This document shows positions 7,661-15,540 of a stretch of DNA of 64,000 nt, piece by piece; positions within the stretch are counted from its first letter, which is position 1, and each line of letters starts with the position of its first letter. Where the stretch lies: contig SUZM01000013.1 of assembly GCA_015059965.1 (NCBI GenBank), positions 1 to 64,000 of the forward strand, read 5' to 3'. The DNA is from Rikenellaceae bacterium. Lineage in GTDB: Bacteria > Bacteroidota > Bacteroidia > Bacteroidales > Rikenellaceae. The notes below the pieces were generated by a model. The model made no database searches and was not told where the DNA came from. It worked only from the letters and a program-made list of their open reading frames with translations. The position numbers and the translations under genes are program-made.

Positions 7661-7946
7661 GAGTGTGGTGTGAGTGAATACCACGAAAATCGCACAACGC
7701 TTTAAGCGTTTGCGACAAACAAGCCACACCGCCTTCACCGCCGGAATCACGAGCGCAATACAAGGAGCCTGCAGCACCGCAGGTGCAATAAATAACGAAG
7801 AGGAGTGTTGAGTTTACTCAAATATCTCCTCTTCGTTATTTATTTATCGCCAAAAGCGATGCAGGCTCCTTGTATTGCGCTCGTGATTCCGGAGCGGAAG
7901 GCGTAAACGGAGCAGACACTAAAGTCTGCGGAGTAGCCAACCGCTC
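7661..7946 (+). repeat. Structured module, copy 1
   Basis: A dense nested inverted-repeat structure. The outer 32-base arms at 7741-7772 and 7861-7892 are perfectly complementary. Inside are a CACC/GGTG hairpin near 7775-7785, inner 19-base perfect arms at 7787-7805 and 7826-7844, an apical palindrome TTGAGTTTACTCAA at 7808-7821, and an ATCGCC/GCGAT hairpin at about 7846-7860. A second unit follows at 7892-7946: GAGCGG...CCGCTC enclosing GGC/GCC and GCAGAC/GTCTGC. An AACGCTTTAAGCGTT palindrome lies upstream (about 7697). The same layout with different arm sequences occurs at 8879-9161. It lies right behind the DnaE-like gene and could also serve as its transcript end. Confidence 0.8.
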
Positions 7947-7952
7947 AATTTC

Positions 7953-7981
7953 AAAGGCGATATTTGCGCTTTTCATTGCCG
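7953..7981 (+). repeat. Partial third copy of the structured module (right arm only)
   Basis: A stretch beginning AAAGGCGATATTTGCGC and ending TCATTGCCG matches 9072-9099, the right arm of copy 2, with one mismatch over 28 bases. It stands directly behind copy 1 without a matching left arm. This suggests that an additional tandem copy was partly deleted. Confidence 0.6.
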
Positions 7982-8054
7982 GGTAATGATGCCAAAAGCG
8001 GCGCTTGACTAAAAATGTAATTGCCTATAAATTTGGAAATTACAGCGATATTTT

Positions 8055-8092
8055 AGAGATTAGTAGAAACCTTTCTACTAATCTCTATTTTT
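8055..8092 (+). terminator. Intrinsic terminator-like hairpin
   Basis: AGAGATTAGTAGAAA at 8055-8069 is complementary to TTTCTACTAATCTCT at 8072-8086 and is followed by ATTTTTTATT. No gene ends immediately upstream, so it may close transcripts that run through the structured module. Confidence 0.7.
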
Positions 8093-8184
8093 TATTATAA
8101 AAGTTCATAGGTTATACTTCCCGGTTTTTTGTCTTATCTTTGTTCAATAGAATAGATACAACCATTTTAAGGTTGCCATAAAAA

Positions 8185-8280
8185 ATGGCACAGTGGTGGA
8201 TAGTTATCGAACTGTCAATTGGTGTACTCGCGTTAAGCGAAATTTGGAAGATATTTACTCGAAATAAATATTTACTCTAA
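8185..8280 (+). CDS. Possible 31-residue membrane peptide
   Basis: The ATG at 8185 opens a 31-codon frame starting MAQWWIVIELSIGVLALSEI and ending with a short basic tail. The sequence reads as one membrane helix with an inside-positive end. A TATCTTTG -7 element at 8135-8142 lies 42 bases upstream, and TAAGG at about 8168-8172 could be a weak ribosome site. No homologue is recognised and the frame is short enough to arise by chance, so this is a candidate only. Confidence 0.35.
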   Translation: MAQWWIVIELSIGVLALSEIWKIFTRNKYLL

Positions 8281-8377
8281 ATAAGTAGTAGTATGACAAA
8301 TCCTGCCGTGTAGAGATGTATTATAAGATATAAAAATAGTTGCATAAAAACTTTCGATATAAATTCCGTTTATAAAA

Positions 8378-8409
8378 TTTGGCAACACGATAATGCGATG
8401 TTATCTTTG
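8378..8409 (+). promoter_or_regulatory. Promoter of the rhodanese lipoprotein gene
   Basis: TTTG at 8378-8381 and TATCTTTG at 8402-8409 are separated by 20 bases, a textbook Bacteroidetes primary-sigma promoter. The start codon follows 30 bases downstream. Confidence 0.8.
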
Positions 8410-8439
8410 TGCTGAGTAAAACCAATAAAAGATAAAACT

Positions 8440-8817
8440 ATGAAGACTATTTTGTATATTCTATTTGCGGCAACAATGATGGTTGGATGCAATAACTCAA
8501 AGGCAACGAAGGGTTTTGATTCGGTAGATGCAACACGCTTTGCCGAGGTGATTGAGAACGAGCAGGTACAAATAATTGACACGCGAACACCTGAGGAGTT
8601 CAGCGAGGGACACATTCCGGGTGCAGTAAACATCGACATTGATGGAGAGGAGTTTGCAGCAAAGGTTGCCGAGTTGGATAAGTCGCGCCCCGTAGCGGTA
8701 TATTGTCGTGGTGGTCGTAGAAGCAAGGAGGCTGCCAAGCATATGGTGAGTTGCGGTTTGGAGGTTACGGAACTAACGGACGGCATTCTGTCGTGGAAAG
8801 GCGCGGTAGAGAAGTAG
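8440..8817 (+). CDS. Rhodanese-like lipoprotein
   Basis: A 125-residue single-domain rhodanese exported as a lipoprotein. The signal peptide ends in the lipobox MVGC with the acylated Cys at 17. The rhodanese fold shows IIDTRTPEEFSEGHIPGAVN at about 45-64 and the active-site loop YCRGGRRS with the catalytic Cys at 89. Such proteins bind a persulfide on this Cys and move sulfur or act in thiol redox chemistry in the periplasm. The exact donor and acceptor are unknown. The gene is monocistronic, with its own promoter at 8378-8409, and sits between two copies of the structured module. Confidence 0.9.
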   Translation: MKTILYILFAATMMVGCNNSKATKGFDSVDATRFAEVIENEQVQIIDTRTPEEFSEGHIPGAVNIDIDGEEFAAKVAELDKSRPVAVYCRGGRRSKEAAKHMVSCGLEVTELTDGILSWKGAVEK

Positions 8818-8878
8818 TTAGTGTGTATGGTCATGCATACTGCGCATCAGGCGTATTGTGCAGGGAGTGTTGGGTTGT

Positions 8879-9161
8879 GAGTGTCGTGTGAGTACACATT
8901 GCTAAATTGGCATAACGCATTGAATGGTTGAAGCAAACAACTCCATCCAACTTCACCGCCGAAATCACGAGCGCAATGAAAAGCGCAAATGCACCTATAG
9001 GTGCAAAAACAACAGAGAGAACATTTGAGTTTACTCAAGAATTGTTCTCTCTGTTGTTTTTATTATCGCCCAAGGCGATATTTGCGCATTTCATTGCCGA
9101 GGATCCCCGAGCGGAAGGCGTCAAGCGGAGCAGACTTTTTCTGCGGAGTGGCCAACCGCTC
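8879..9161 (+). repeat. Structured module, copy 2
   Basis: It has the same layout as 7661-7946. A GAGTGTCGTGTGAGT start lies at 8879-8893. Outer arms at 8973-8990 and 9080-9097 pair over 18 bases with one mismatch. A TGCACC/GGTGCA hairpin lies at 8989-9004. Inner arms at 9005-9023 and 9043-9061 pair perfectly over 19 bases. The apical TTGAGTTTACTCAA at 9025-9038 is followed by an ATCGCC/GGCGAT hairpin at 9065-9079, then GAGCGG...GCAGA/TCTGC...GCCAACCGCTC at 9109-9161. Arm sequences differ from copy 1 but stay complementary, while loops and flanks are conserved, so the structure itself seems selected. Confidence 0.8.
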
Positions 9162-9279
9162 CATTATTCCCCCATAAAATGCGCCCTTTTTTCAGGCCCA
9201 CCTCTCCACAGGTTTATACCCGCGCTTCCCCTTATACGCCCCTCCGGGGTCGGAGAGGTCGCGGGGGCTGTGCATTGGG

Positions 9280-10314
9280 CTACGCTGTCGTCAGCAGCTC
9301 GACCAGTCGATCGACATCTTCGGGGCGGGTGGCCCAGCTCGTCACCAGGCGGATGGTGCTCTCATGCTCACCCCGCGGACCCCAGTAGTCGAAGGCAACC
9401 TCGCTGGCCAGGCGGTCGATCAATACATTCGGGAGGCGGAAGAACTGCTGGTTGGTGGGCGATGCCACAGCCGGGGCGATACCCACTTGGCGGAAGGCCT
9501 CGCGGATGCGCAGGGCCTGCTCAACGGCATGGCGACCCATTCGGAGGTAGAGGTCGTCGGTGAAGAGGGTCGCAAACTGCACCCCGAGCAGGCGTCCCTT
9601 GGCCAAGAGGGCCCCGTGTTGCTTGACCAGAGGCATCAGGTGGGGCAGCAGATCGGGGCGCGGGATCACCAGCGCCTCGCCGAAGAGGGCTCCGACCTTC
9701 GTGCCGCCGATGTAGAAGAGGTCGGCCAAGCGGGCAATATCGGGCAGGGAGAGGTCGCTCTCCGCGGCAGCCAGGCCATAGCCAAGGCGTGCCCCATCGA
9801 TATAGAGCGGGATGTGCCGCTCGCGGCAGAGGCGGCTCAGGGCCTCCAACTCGCGGCGGGTGTAGAGCGTGCCATACTCTGTGGGGTGGGAGATATAGAG
9901 CATGCCGGGGGCGACCATGTGGGGATAGGTGGCATCGGCATAGAAATTTTCGATATAGCGCTCGACCTCTTCGGCCCACACCTTGCCCTCGTGCTCCGGC
10001 AGGGTGAGCACCTTGTGTCCCGAGGCTTCGATAGCCCCCGCCTCATGGACGTTGATGTGGCCGCTCTCAGCAGCCAGCACCCCCTCGTGACGAGCCAAAA
10101 GGCCGTCGATCACGGTGGCATTGGTCTGGGTGCCGCCCACCAGAAATTGCACCCGCGCTCCGGGGCAGCCACAGGCCTCGCGGATGCGCTCCACGGCCTC
10201 GGCCGTATAGGGGTCGGCCCCATAACCCGGGGTCTGCTCAAGGTTGGTCTGCTGCAGGCGGCGCATCACCTCGGGGTGCGCACCCTCCATGTAATCGGAT
10301 AAAAAACGTATCAT
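9280..10314 (-). CDS. ltaE: Low-specificity L-threonine aldolase
   Basis: A PLP fold-type I enzyme of the beta-eliminating lyase family that splits L-threonine or L-allo-threonine into glycine and acetaldehyde in the cytosol. Visible motifs are FLSDYMEGAHPEVM at the start, HINVHEAGA around 86-94 (ring-stacking His), YIDGARLGYG at 171-180 (PLP-nitrogen Asp 173), and YIGGTKVGALFGEA with the Schiff-base Lys at 206. The length of 344 residues is normal. I use the ATG at 10314, because the upstream ATG at 10341 only adds residues before the conserved start. It is a single gene, divergent from the amylase gene, in the first clearly GC-rich core DNA. Confidence 0.92.
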   Translation of the reverse strand: MIRFLSDYMEGAHPEVMRRLQQTNLEQTPGYGADPYTAEAVERIREACGCPGARVQFLVGGTQTNATVIDGLLARHEGVLAAESGHINVHEAGAIEASGHKVLTLPEHEGKVWAEEVERYIENFYADATYPHMVAPGMLYISHPTEYGTLYTRRELEALSRLCRERHIPLYIDGARLGYGLAAAESDLSLPDIARLADLFYIGGTKVGALFGEALVIPRPDLLPHLMPLVKQHGALLAKGRLLGVQFATLFTDDLYLRMGRHAVEQALRIREAFRQVGIAPAVASPTNQQFFRLPNVLIDRLASEVAFDYWGPRGEHESTIRLVTSWATRPEDVDRLVELLTTA

Positions 10315-10507
10315 CGGTTTGCTGTTTCGCGATTGAATCACCCTCCAAAGGTAGCAAAAAGAGGAGAAATAGAAAAATGTGGCCGAAAAATTTTCGCCTT
10401 TTTCAAAAAAATGAGTAACTTGCGCCCTTGAATCCGACTTAATACCGTCGGGCTATGGGTTAGTAAAGACGTTACGGCATAAAAAACCATTAAAATATTA
10501 AAACATT

Positions 10508-13500
10508 ATGAAAAAAATCTTATTGATGTTCATGGCTGCCGCCCTGATGCTGGTCGGCTGTGAAGACTCGGCTCAGTTGGATTATCACGGGTATAACCCG
10601 AACACGGGCCAACAGAATCCTGATGACGATAAGGAGGATCCCGAGAAGCCGGACGATCCGAAGCCGGATGACCCGACCCCTCCGCAGACCGACTACCCCG
10701 TTTTGGCCGAGGGTGAGAATGCCGCTTCACTGCCGCTGATCTCGACCAACCCCACCTTCGTATCGCAGGATATGACGGCCAATGTGGTGGTTCGTTTCAA
10801 TCTGGCCGGCACCGATATGGACACCAAGGCCACGTCGGTTTACGCCCACACGGGTGTTATCACCAATCTGAGCTCCGCAACCTCGGATTGGAAGTATGTC
10901 GTGGTAGATTGGGGCGTAAACGACCCCAAGGTACAGCTCTTCCGCCACGAGCAGACCTCAATCTGGTATATGATCCTGACCGGTGGCCCGCGTGCCTACT
11001 ACGGCGTTCCCGAGGATGAGCAGATCCAGAAGCTGGCCTTCGTCCTCCGCTCGGGCGACAAGAATACGGCCGGCGATGTTCTCTACGAGGTGAAGGACAA
11101 CGGCAACGACATCTTCTACGAGCTGGTGGAGGGTGAACTGAACGTCTCGATCACCACCCCCCAGAACGGTACGGTTTGGGAGGTAGGTCAGATCTACGAC
11201 GTGAAGGCCAAGGCTGTGGGTGCCAAGTCCCTGAAGCTCTACATGAACGAGGAGGTGATCGGCGAGAACACCACGGGTGCCGAGATCACCTACCAGTACA
11301 CCCCGTCGGCTCCGATCGACTTGACCTTTAAGGCTGTAGCCTCGAATGGCGAGACCGAGGTGGAGGATGTGGTGAAGGTTTCGGTGCTGGGCGCCGTGGA
11401 GAACCAGCCTCGTCCTTCGGGTGTCAAGGAGGGTGTTTCGTTCAATGGTAACGACGCTACCTTCGTCCTATACGCTCCCGGCAAGAAGTCGGTTTCGCTG
11501 CTCGGTGACTTCAACCAGTTCTCGATCACCAACGAGCACCTGATGAAGAAGGATGGCGACTACTTCTGGGTAACGGTAACGGACCTCGATCCCAACTTCG
11601 AGTACGCCTACCAGTATCTGGTGGATGGTTCGATCAAGGTGGGTGACCCCTATTCGGAGAAGATCCTCGATCCGTGGAACGACAAGTGGATCACGGCTTC
11701 GGTATATCCCAACCTGCGCGAGTACCCCTCCGAGACGACCGATATCGTATCGTGCTTTACGATAAACGAGCCCGAGTACAACTGGACGGTAACCAACTTC
11801 CAGCGCCCGGCCGAGAACTCGCTGGCCGTATATGAGTTGCTGATTCGCGACTTCACGACCGAGCGTTCGATTGATGCCGTGACGGCCAAGCTCGACTACC
11901 TCGAGGAGCTGGGTATCAACGCCATTGAGCTGATGCCTATCCAGGAGTTCGACGGCAACGACTCGTGGGGCTACAACCCCTGCTTCTACTTCGCGCCCGA
12001 CAAGGCTTACGGTACCGAGGAGGCCTACAAGCGCTTCATCGATGCCTGCCACCAGCGCGGTATTGCCGTGATTCTGGACGTGGTCTTCAACCACTCGACC
12101 GGTCAGTTCCCCTGGGCCAAGATGTGGTGGAACTCGTCGGCCAATAAGACCGCTTCGGATAACCCCTTCTTCAACGTAGATGCTCCCCACAACTGGAGCG
12201 TATACCACGACTTCAACCACACCTATCCCAAGACCCGCTCCTTCTTCAAGGAGGTGCTGCAGTTCTGGCTCAAGGAGTACAAGGTGGATGGTTTCCGCTT
12301 CGACCTCACGAAGGGTCTCGTACAGAACCCGGGCAACTACGATGCCGGTGGTTATAGCGCCGAGCGTATCGGCATCCTGAAGGATTATGCCAACGCCATC
12401 CGCGAGGTTACGCCCGATGCCTACATCATCTTCGAGCACTTTGTGGATCAGTCGGAGGAGACCGAGCTCTACAACTCGGTGGGTGCCCTCTGCTGGAACA
12501 ACGCCCAGTTGGAAGGCTACATGGAGTCGGTAATGGGCTGGTATGAGGGCGGCTCGACCGGCGGCGCAAAGATCTGGGGTCTGATGGGAGACTTCCAGAA
12601 CAACAACTGGTCGAACGATATTCTCTTCGCTCAGTCGGGTAACCTGCTGGTGGCTCAGGATGTGATCTTCGCCGATGCCAATAAGGAGGGTTGCGTATTC
12701 AAGGTACGCGAAAACCGCAGCTGGGACGTATCGTATGGTGTAACCGATGGGTCGAAGAAGTACGGCATCGGTGAGCAGATTACGCTCAACGGTACGGCCA
12801 ACGCCCTGGTAAATGCCCAGGTAGGTGTGAAGTATGACTTCTACTTCGATCCCGCAACGATGAAGGTGTGGGTGATGAACGATGGTGCAACCCCCTCGTC
12901 GCTGCGTCGCAACAACGTAACGCGTGCCAACACGGGCAAGAGCAACTTCTCGGACTTCAAGCGCGGTCGCATGAACAACATCGAGACCCACGACGAGGAG
13001 CGCATCGCCTACAAGGCCATCACCTACGGACAGACCTGGGTAGCCAGCGACTGGACGGTGATCTCGAAGCACCTGCAGGCTGTCTATGCCTTCCACTTCC
13101 TGACCCCCTATCCCAAGATGCTGTGGCAGTTCGGTGAGTTGGGCTACGACTTCTCGATTAACTCAAACGAGAGTGGTGTCGTAGGTTCGGGTGACGACTA
13201 TCGTACCCACCGCAAGCCTATCCGCTGGGACTATGTATCGGATCCGAACCGCTCGGAGATCTACGAGACCCTCTCGAAGGTGCTCGAGTTCCGCAACCAG
13301 CAGGAGGCCTACTATGGTCAGGACAACCTCGCCGTTCACACCTGGAATGTGGGTGATGGCGATATGGCCGGCAAGACCCTCGTGATGGATAAGGTGGTGA
13401 TGGTGGCCAACTTCACGAATGCCCCCTCCTCGACCGTTGTCTCAGTTCCCTCGGCCGGTCAGTGGCGCAACCTGCTGACGGGCGAGAAGGTGAACCTCTC

Positions 13501-13558
13501 GTCGAGCCAGACGGTGAACCTGGGTGCAAGTGATTTTGTGATCTACGTTCGCGACTAA
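10508..13558 (+). CDS. Surface lipoprotein alpha-amylase, GH13, multi-domain
   Basis: A 1016-residue lipoprotein (lipobox LVGC, Cys 18) with an Asp/Pro-rich tether at about 30-65. A starch-binding-like beta-sandwich (VYAHTGVITN...YYGVPEDEQIQKLAFVLR) spans about 75-195, an Ig-like domain about 215-300, a CBM48-like domain (VLYAPGKKSVSLLGDFNQF) about 310-385, and the GH13 barrel runs from about 430. Catalytic residues are visible: nucleophile Asp 599 in GFRFD, acid/base Glu 643 in IIFEH and transition-state Asp 829 in ETHDEER. About 185 residues separate the last two, far more than usual, because a SusE/F-like beta domain is inserted at about 693-797. It degrades alpha-glucans at the cell surface. 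No SusC/D pair is adjacent. Confidence 0.93.
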   Translation: MKKILLMFMAAALMLVGCEDSAQLDYHGYNPNTGQQNPDDDKEDPEKPDDPKPDDPTPPQTDYPVLAEGENAASLPLISTNPTFVSQDMTANVVVRFNLAGTDMDTKATSVYAHTGVITNLSSATSDWKYVVVDWGVNDPKVQLFRHEQTSIWYMILTGGPRAYYGVPEDEQIQKLAFVLRSGDKNTAGDVLYEVKDNGNDIFYELVEGELNVSITTPQNGTVWEVGQIYDVKAKAVGAKSLKLYMNEEVIGENTTGAEITYQYTPSAPIDLTFKAVASNGETEVEDVVKVSVLGAVENQPRPSGVKEGVSFNGNDATFVLYAPGKKSVSLLGDFNQFSITNEHLMKKDGDYFWVTVTDLDPNFEYAYQYLVDGSIKVGDPYSEKILDPWNDKWITASVYPNLREYPSETTDIVSCFTINEPEYNWTVTNFQRPAENSLAVYELLIRDFTTERSIDAVTAKLDYLEELGINAIELMPIQEFDGNDSWGYNPCFYFAPDKAYGTEEAYKRFIDACHQRGIAVILDVVFNHSTGQFPWAKMWWNSSANKTASDNPFFNVDAPHNWSVYHDFNHTYPKTRSFFKEVLQFWLKEYKVDGFRFDLTKGLVQNPGNYDAGGYSAERIGILKDYANAIREVTPDAYIIFEHFVDQSEETELYNSVGALCWNNAQLEGYMESVMGWYEGGSTGGAKIWGLMGDFQNNNWSNDILFAQSGNLLVAQDVIFADANKEGCVFKVRENRSWDVSYGVTDGSKKYGIGEQITLNGTANALVNAQVGVKYDFYFDPATMKVWVMNDGATPSSLRRNNVTRANTGKSNFSDFKRGRMNNIETHDEERIAYKAITYGQTWVASDWTVISKHLQAVYAFHFLTPYPKMLWQFGELGYDFSINSNESGVVGSGDDYRTHRKPIRWDYVSDPNRSEIYETLSKVLEFRNQQEAYYGQDNLAVHTWNVGDGDMAGKTLVMDKVVMVANFTNAPSSTVVSVPSAGQWRNLLTGEKVNLSSSQTVNLGASDFVIYVRD

Positions 13559-13594
13559 AAAACGAATAGGCAGCGCGAGTGTCGCGTTGCGCTC

Positions 13595-13648
13595 AAAAGC
13601 GGGGTCCGCAGGTTACTTAAATGTAAATGCGGGCTCCGCTTTTTTATT
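13595..13648 (+). terminator. Terminator after the amylase gene
   Basis: A 16-base arm at 13595-13610 starting AAAAGCGGGGTCC pairs with 13628-13643 ending TCCGCTTTT, with two wobble positions, and runs into TTTTTT. Confidence 0.75.
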
Positions 13649-13689
13649 CGCCGAAAAAGCACTACATTTGCCGAAAATTCAACCGCAAG

Positions 13690-14262
13690 ATGGAAAATAC
13701 GGAATATTTCGATCGGTTTGAGGCTCATCTGTTGGAGGAGCTCCTCAAGCTTTGCACCTCGCACCAAATGCTCGACGGCACACTCCTGGCCTCGGAGGAT
13801 ATCGACGGCCTGTGGAAGGAGTTCGCCCCCCACTACATGGCCGATGCCGTGAGCCAGATCAACAGCTACCCGGCAGCCGCCATCGCCTGGGCCGGCTATG
13901 TGGGCATGGCCGTGGCACACCACTGGGATAGCGATTGGGAGGCGTTTCAAAATTCGGCCTACAGCGATCTGCATGGGCCTCAGGGATTTGACGACATGGA
14001 CGAAAATATCCTGCAACACCACTTGGGCCTTGACCTGGAGGGTAAGCAGGCGGGCCGCATCGAGGATACGTTGCGCAGCTGTGCCCACCTGGCCATGACC
14101 CTCATTCGCCGCGAGGATACCGAGGCCCAGAGCACCAAAGCCTTCTATATCTTTGCCCGAACGGCGCGTGCCCTCTTTAAGATCGGCGCCGCCCTGGAGC
14201 TCAAGCGCCTGGGCTATAAGTTCGAGAAGATGAACATAGGCGAAAACCCGATCTTCTCCTAA
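13690..14262 (+). CDS. Conserved-looking hypothetical cytosolic protein
   Basis: A 190-residue soluble, mainly helical protein without signal peptide or membrane segment. It contains a central AIAWAGYVGMAVAHHWDSDWE stretch with paired His/Trp and a C-terminal helix-rich half (LRSCAHLAMTLIRRED, FYIFARTARALFKIGAALEL). I do not recognise a named domain. The ATG at 13690 is preferred over 13627 because TACATTTG, a -7 element, lies at 13663-13670 between the two. It ends 10 bases before the NamZ gene and may be co-transcribed with it. Confidence 0.75.
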   Translation: MENTEYFDRFEAHLLEELLKLCTSHQMLDGTLLASEDIDGLWKEFAPHYMADAVSQINSYPAAAIAWAGYVGMAVAHHWDSDWEAFQNSAYSDLHGPQGFDDMDENILQHHLGLDLEGKQAGRIEDTLRSCAHLAMTLIRREDTEAQSTKAFYIFARTARALFKIGAALELKRLGYKFEKMNIGENPIFS

Positions 14263-14272
14263 AACCGGCACC

Positions 14273-15454
14273 ATGCAAAGACTCCTCATGCTTCTACTTT
14301 TCCTCCTTACGGACTTTGCAAGCGCGTGCGGTGCCCCCCACCCCGCCACCCGGATCGAAGAGCCGGTCGAGGTCGGTGCAGCCGATACGGCGGCCTACTT
14401 CCCGCTCCTTCGGGGGCAGCGCGTGGCTGTGCTGGCCAACCACACGGCAATGGTCGGCCAGGAGCACCTGGTCGATCTGCTCCACCGCAAGGGGTTTAAC
14501 CTCACCGGGATCTTCTCGCCCGAGCACGGCTTTCGCGGCACGGCCGATGCCGGAGAGCACGTCCAAAGCTCGGTGGACAAGCAGACCGGTATTCCGATCC
14601 GTTCGCTCTACGATGGCCGCACACGCCGTCCCTCGAAGGAGGCGATGGACTCGTTCGACCTGCTGGTGGTCGATATGCAGGATGTGGGGGTGAGGTTCTA
14701 CACCTACTACATCTCGATGCTCCGCATGATGGAGGCGTGTGCCGAAGAGGGAAAAGCGGTCGTGGTACTCGATCGCCCCAATCCCCACGGCGATGAGGTC
14801 GATGGTCCGATCCTCGACATGGCGCACTACAAATCGGGGGTGGGCGCCCTGCCAATCCCCGTCCTGCACGGACTGACAATGGGCGAGATTGCCCGCATGG
14901 CCGTAGGTGAGGGGTGGTGCCCGGCCTGCCGCCTGGAGGTGGTGCGGTGCCGAAACTACACCCACTCTACCCCTTATGTGCTCCCCATAGCCCCCTCGCC
15001 CAACCTGCCCACCGCACAGTCGGTGGCCCTCTACCCCTCACTCTGTCTCTTCGAGGGGACGCTGCTGAGCGTGGGGCGCGGCACAGCGAGTCCCTTCGAG
15101 TGTTACGGCCACCCGAAACTTGCGGGCCATGCCGATTTCCCCCACTCCTTCACCCCGCAGTCGATGCCCGGAGCCAAGGAGCCTCCCTTTAAAGGGGTCT
15201 TGTGCGGCGGTCGTTCGCTAAGCAAGGCGGAGGCCCCCCGCGGACTGCAACTCGACTTTCTGGTCGAGGCCTACCGGGCCCTGGGAGTGGGCGAGGAGTT
15301 CTTCAACCCCATGTTCGAAAAGCTGATCGGCGTGGATTGGGTGCGCAAAATGCTCCTTCAGGGGTGCTCAGCCGCCGAAATCGAGGCCCGCTGGCAACCC
15401 GAAGCCGAAGCATTCCGCTCGCTTCGAAAAAAATATCTGCTCTACAAAGAGTAA
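14273..15454 (+). CDS. NamZ-type exo-beta-N-acetylmuramidase (DUF1343)
   Basis: A 393-residue secreted protein with a hydrophobic N-terminal signal (LLMLLLFLLTDFASACGA). It matches the DUF1343 pattern: LLRGQRVAVLANHTA, IFSPEHGFRGTADAGE, GIPIRSLYDG, LLVVDMQDVGVRFYTY, VVVLDRPNPHG, and a C-terminal GVDWVRKMLLQG. Characterised members (NamZ) release terminal N-acetylmuramic acid from peptidoglycan fragments, which fits a periplasmic wall-recycling role. The length is normal for the family. It follows the hypothetical gene at 13690 by 10 bases. The Cys in SACGA might be a lipobox, but the -3/-1 context is imperfect. Confidence 0.88.
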   Translation: MQRLLMLLLFLLTDFASACGAPHPATRIEEPVEVGAADTAAYFPLLRGQRVAVLANHTAMVGQEHLVDLLHRKGFNLTGIFSPEHGFRGTADAGEHVQSSVDKQTGIPIRSLYDGRTRRPSKEAMDSFDLLVVDMQDVGVRFYTYYISMLRMMEACAEEGKAVVVLDRPNPHGDEVDGPILDMAHYKSGVGALPIPVLHGLTMGEIARMAVGEGWCPACRLEVVRCRNYTHSTPYVLPIAPSPNLPTAQSVALYPSLCLFEGTLLSVGRGTASPFECYGHPKLAGHADFPHSFTPQSMPGAKEPPFKGVLCGGRSLSKAEAPRGLQLDFLVEAYRALGVGEEFFNPMFEKLIGVDWVRKMLLQGCSAAEIEARWQPEAEAFRSLRKKYLLYKE

Positions 15455-15469
15455 GTTTTAGCGTAATTT

Positions 15470-15500
15470 TTTGTAGTTTGACAGAAAATTTCTATATTTG
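15470..15500 (+). promoter_or_regulatory. Promoter of the lipoprotein gene at 15541
   Basis: TTTG at 15470-15473 and TATATTTG at 15493-15500 are spaced by 19 bases. The start codon lies 40 bases downstream. Confidence 0.8.
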
Positions 15501-15540
15501 TAACCGAGAGCAATTCCGCTCTCGGTTAATTTTTACGCTT

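Noticed and set aside
7741..7892. CRISPR array
   Set aside because: The repeats are inverted arms of one structure, not direct repeats with regular spacers, and no cas gene is present. No CRISPR was seen elsewhere in the window.
7661..9161. Retron or diversity-generating retroelement RNA
   Set aside because: The hairpin-rich shape is suggestive, but no reverse transcriptase is encoded anywhere near.
15202..15540. In-frame upstream extension of the lipoprotein gene at 15541
   Set aside because: It overlaps NamZ coding sequence in another frame, and the signal peptide plus a promoter at 15470-15500 fix the start at 15541.
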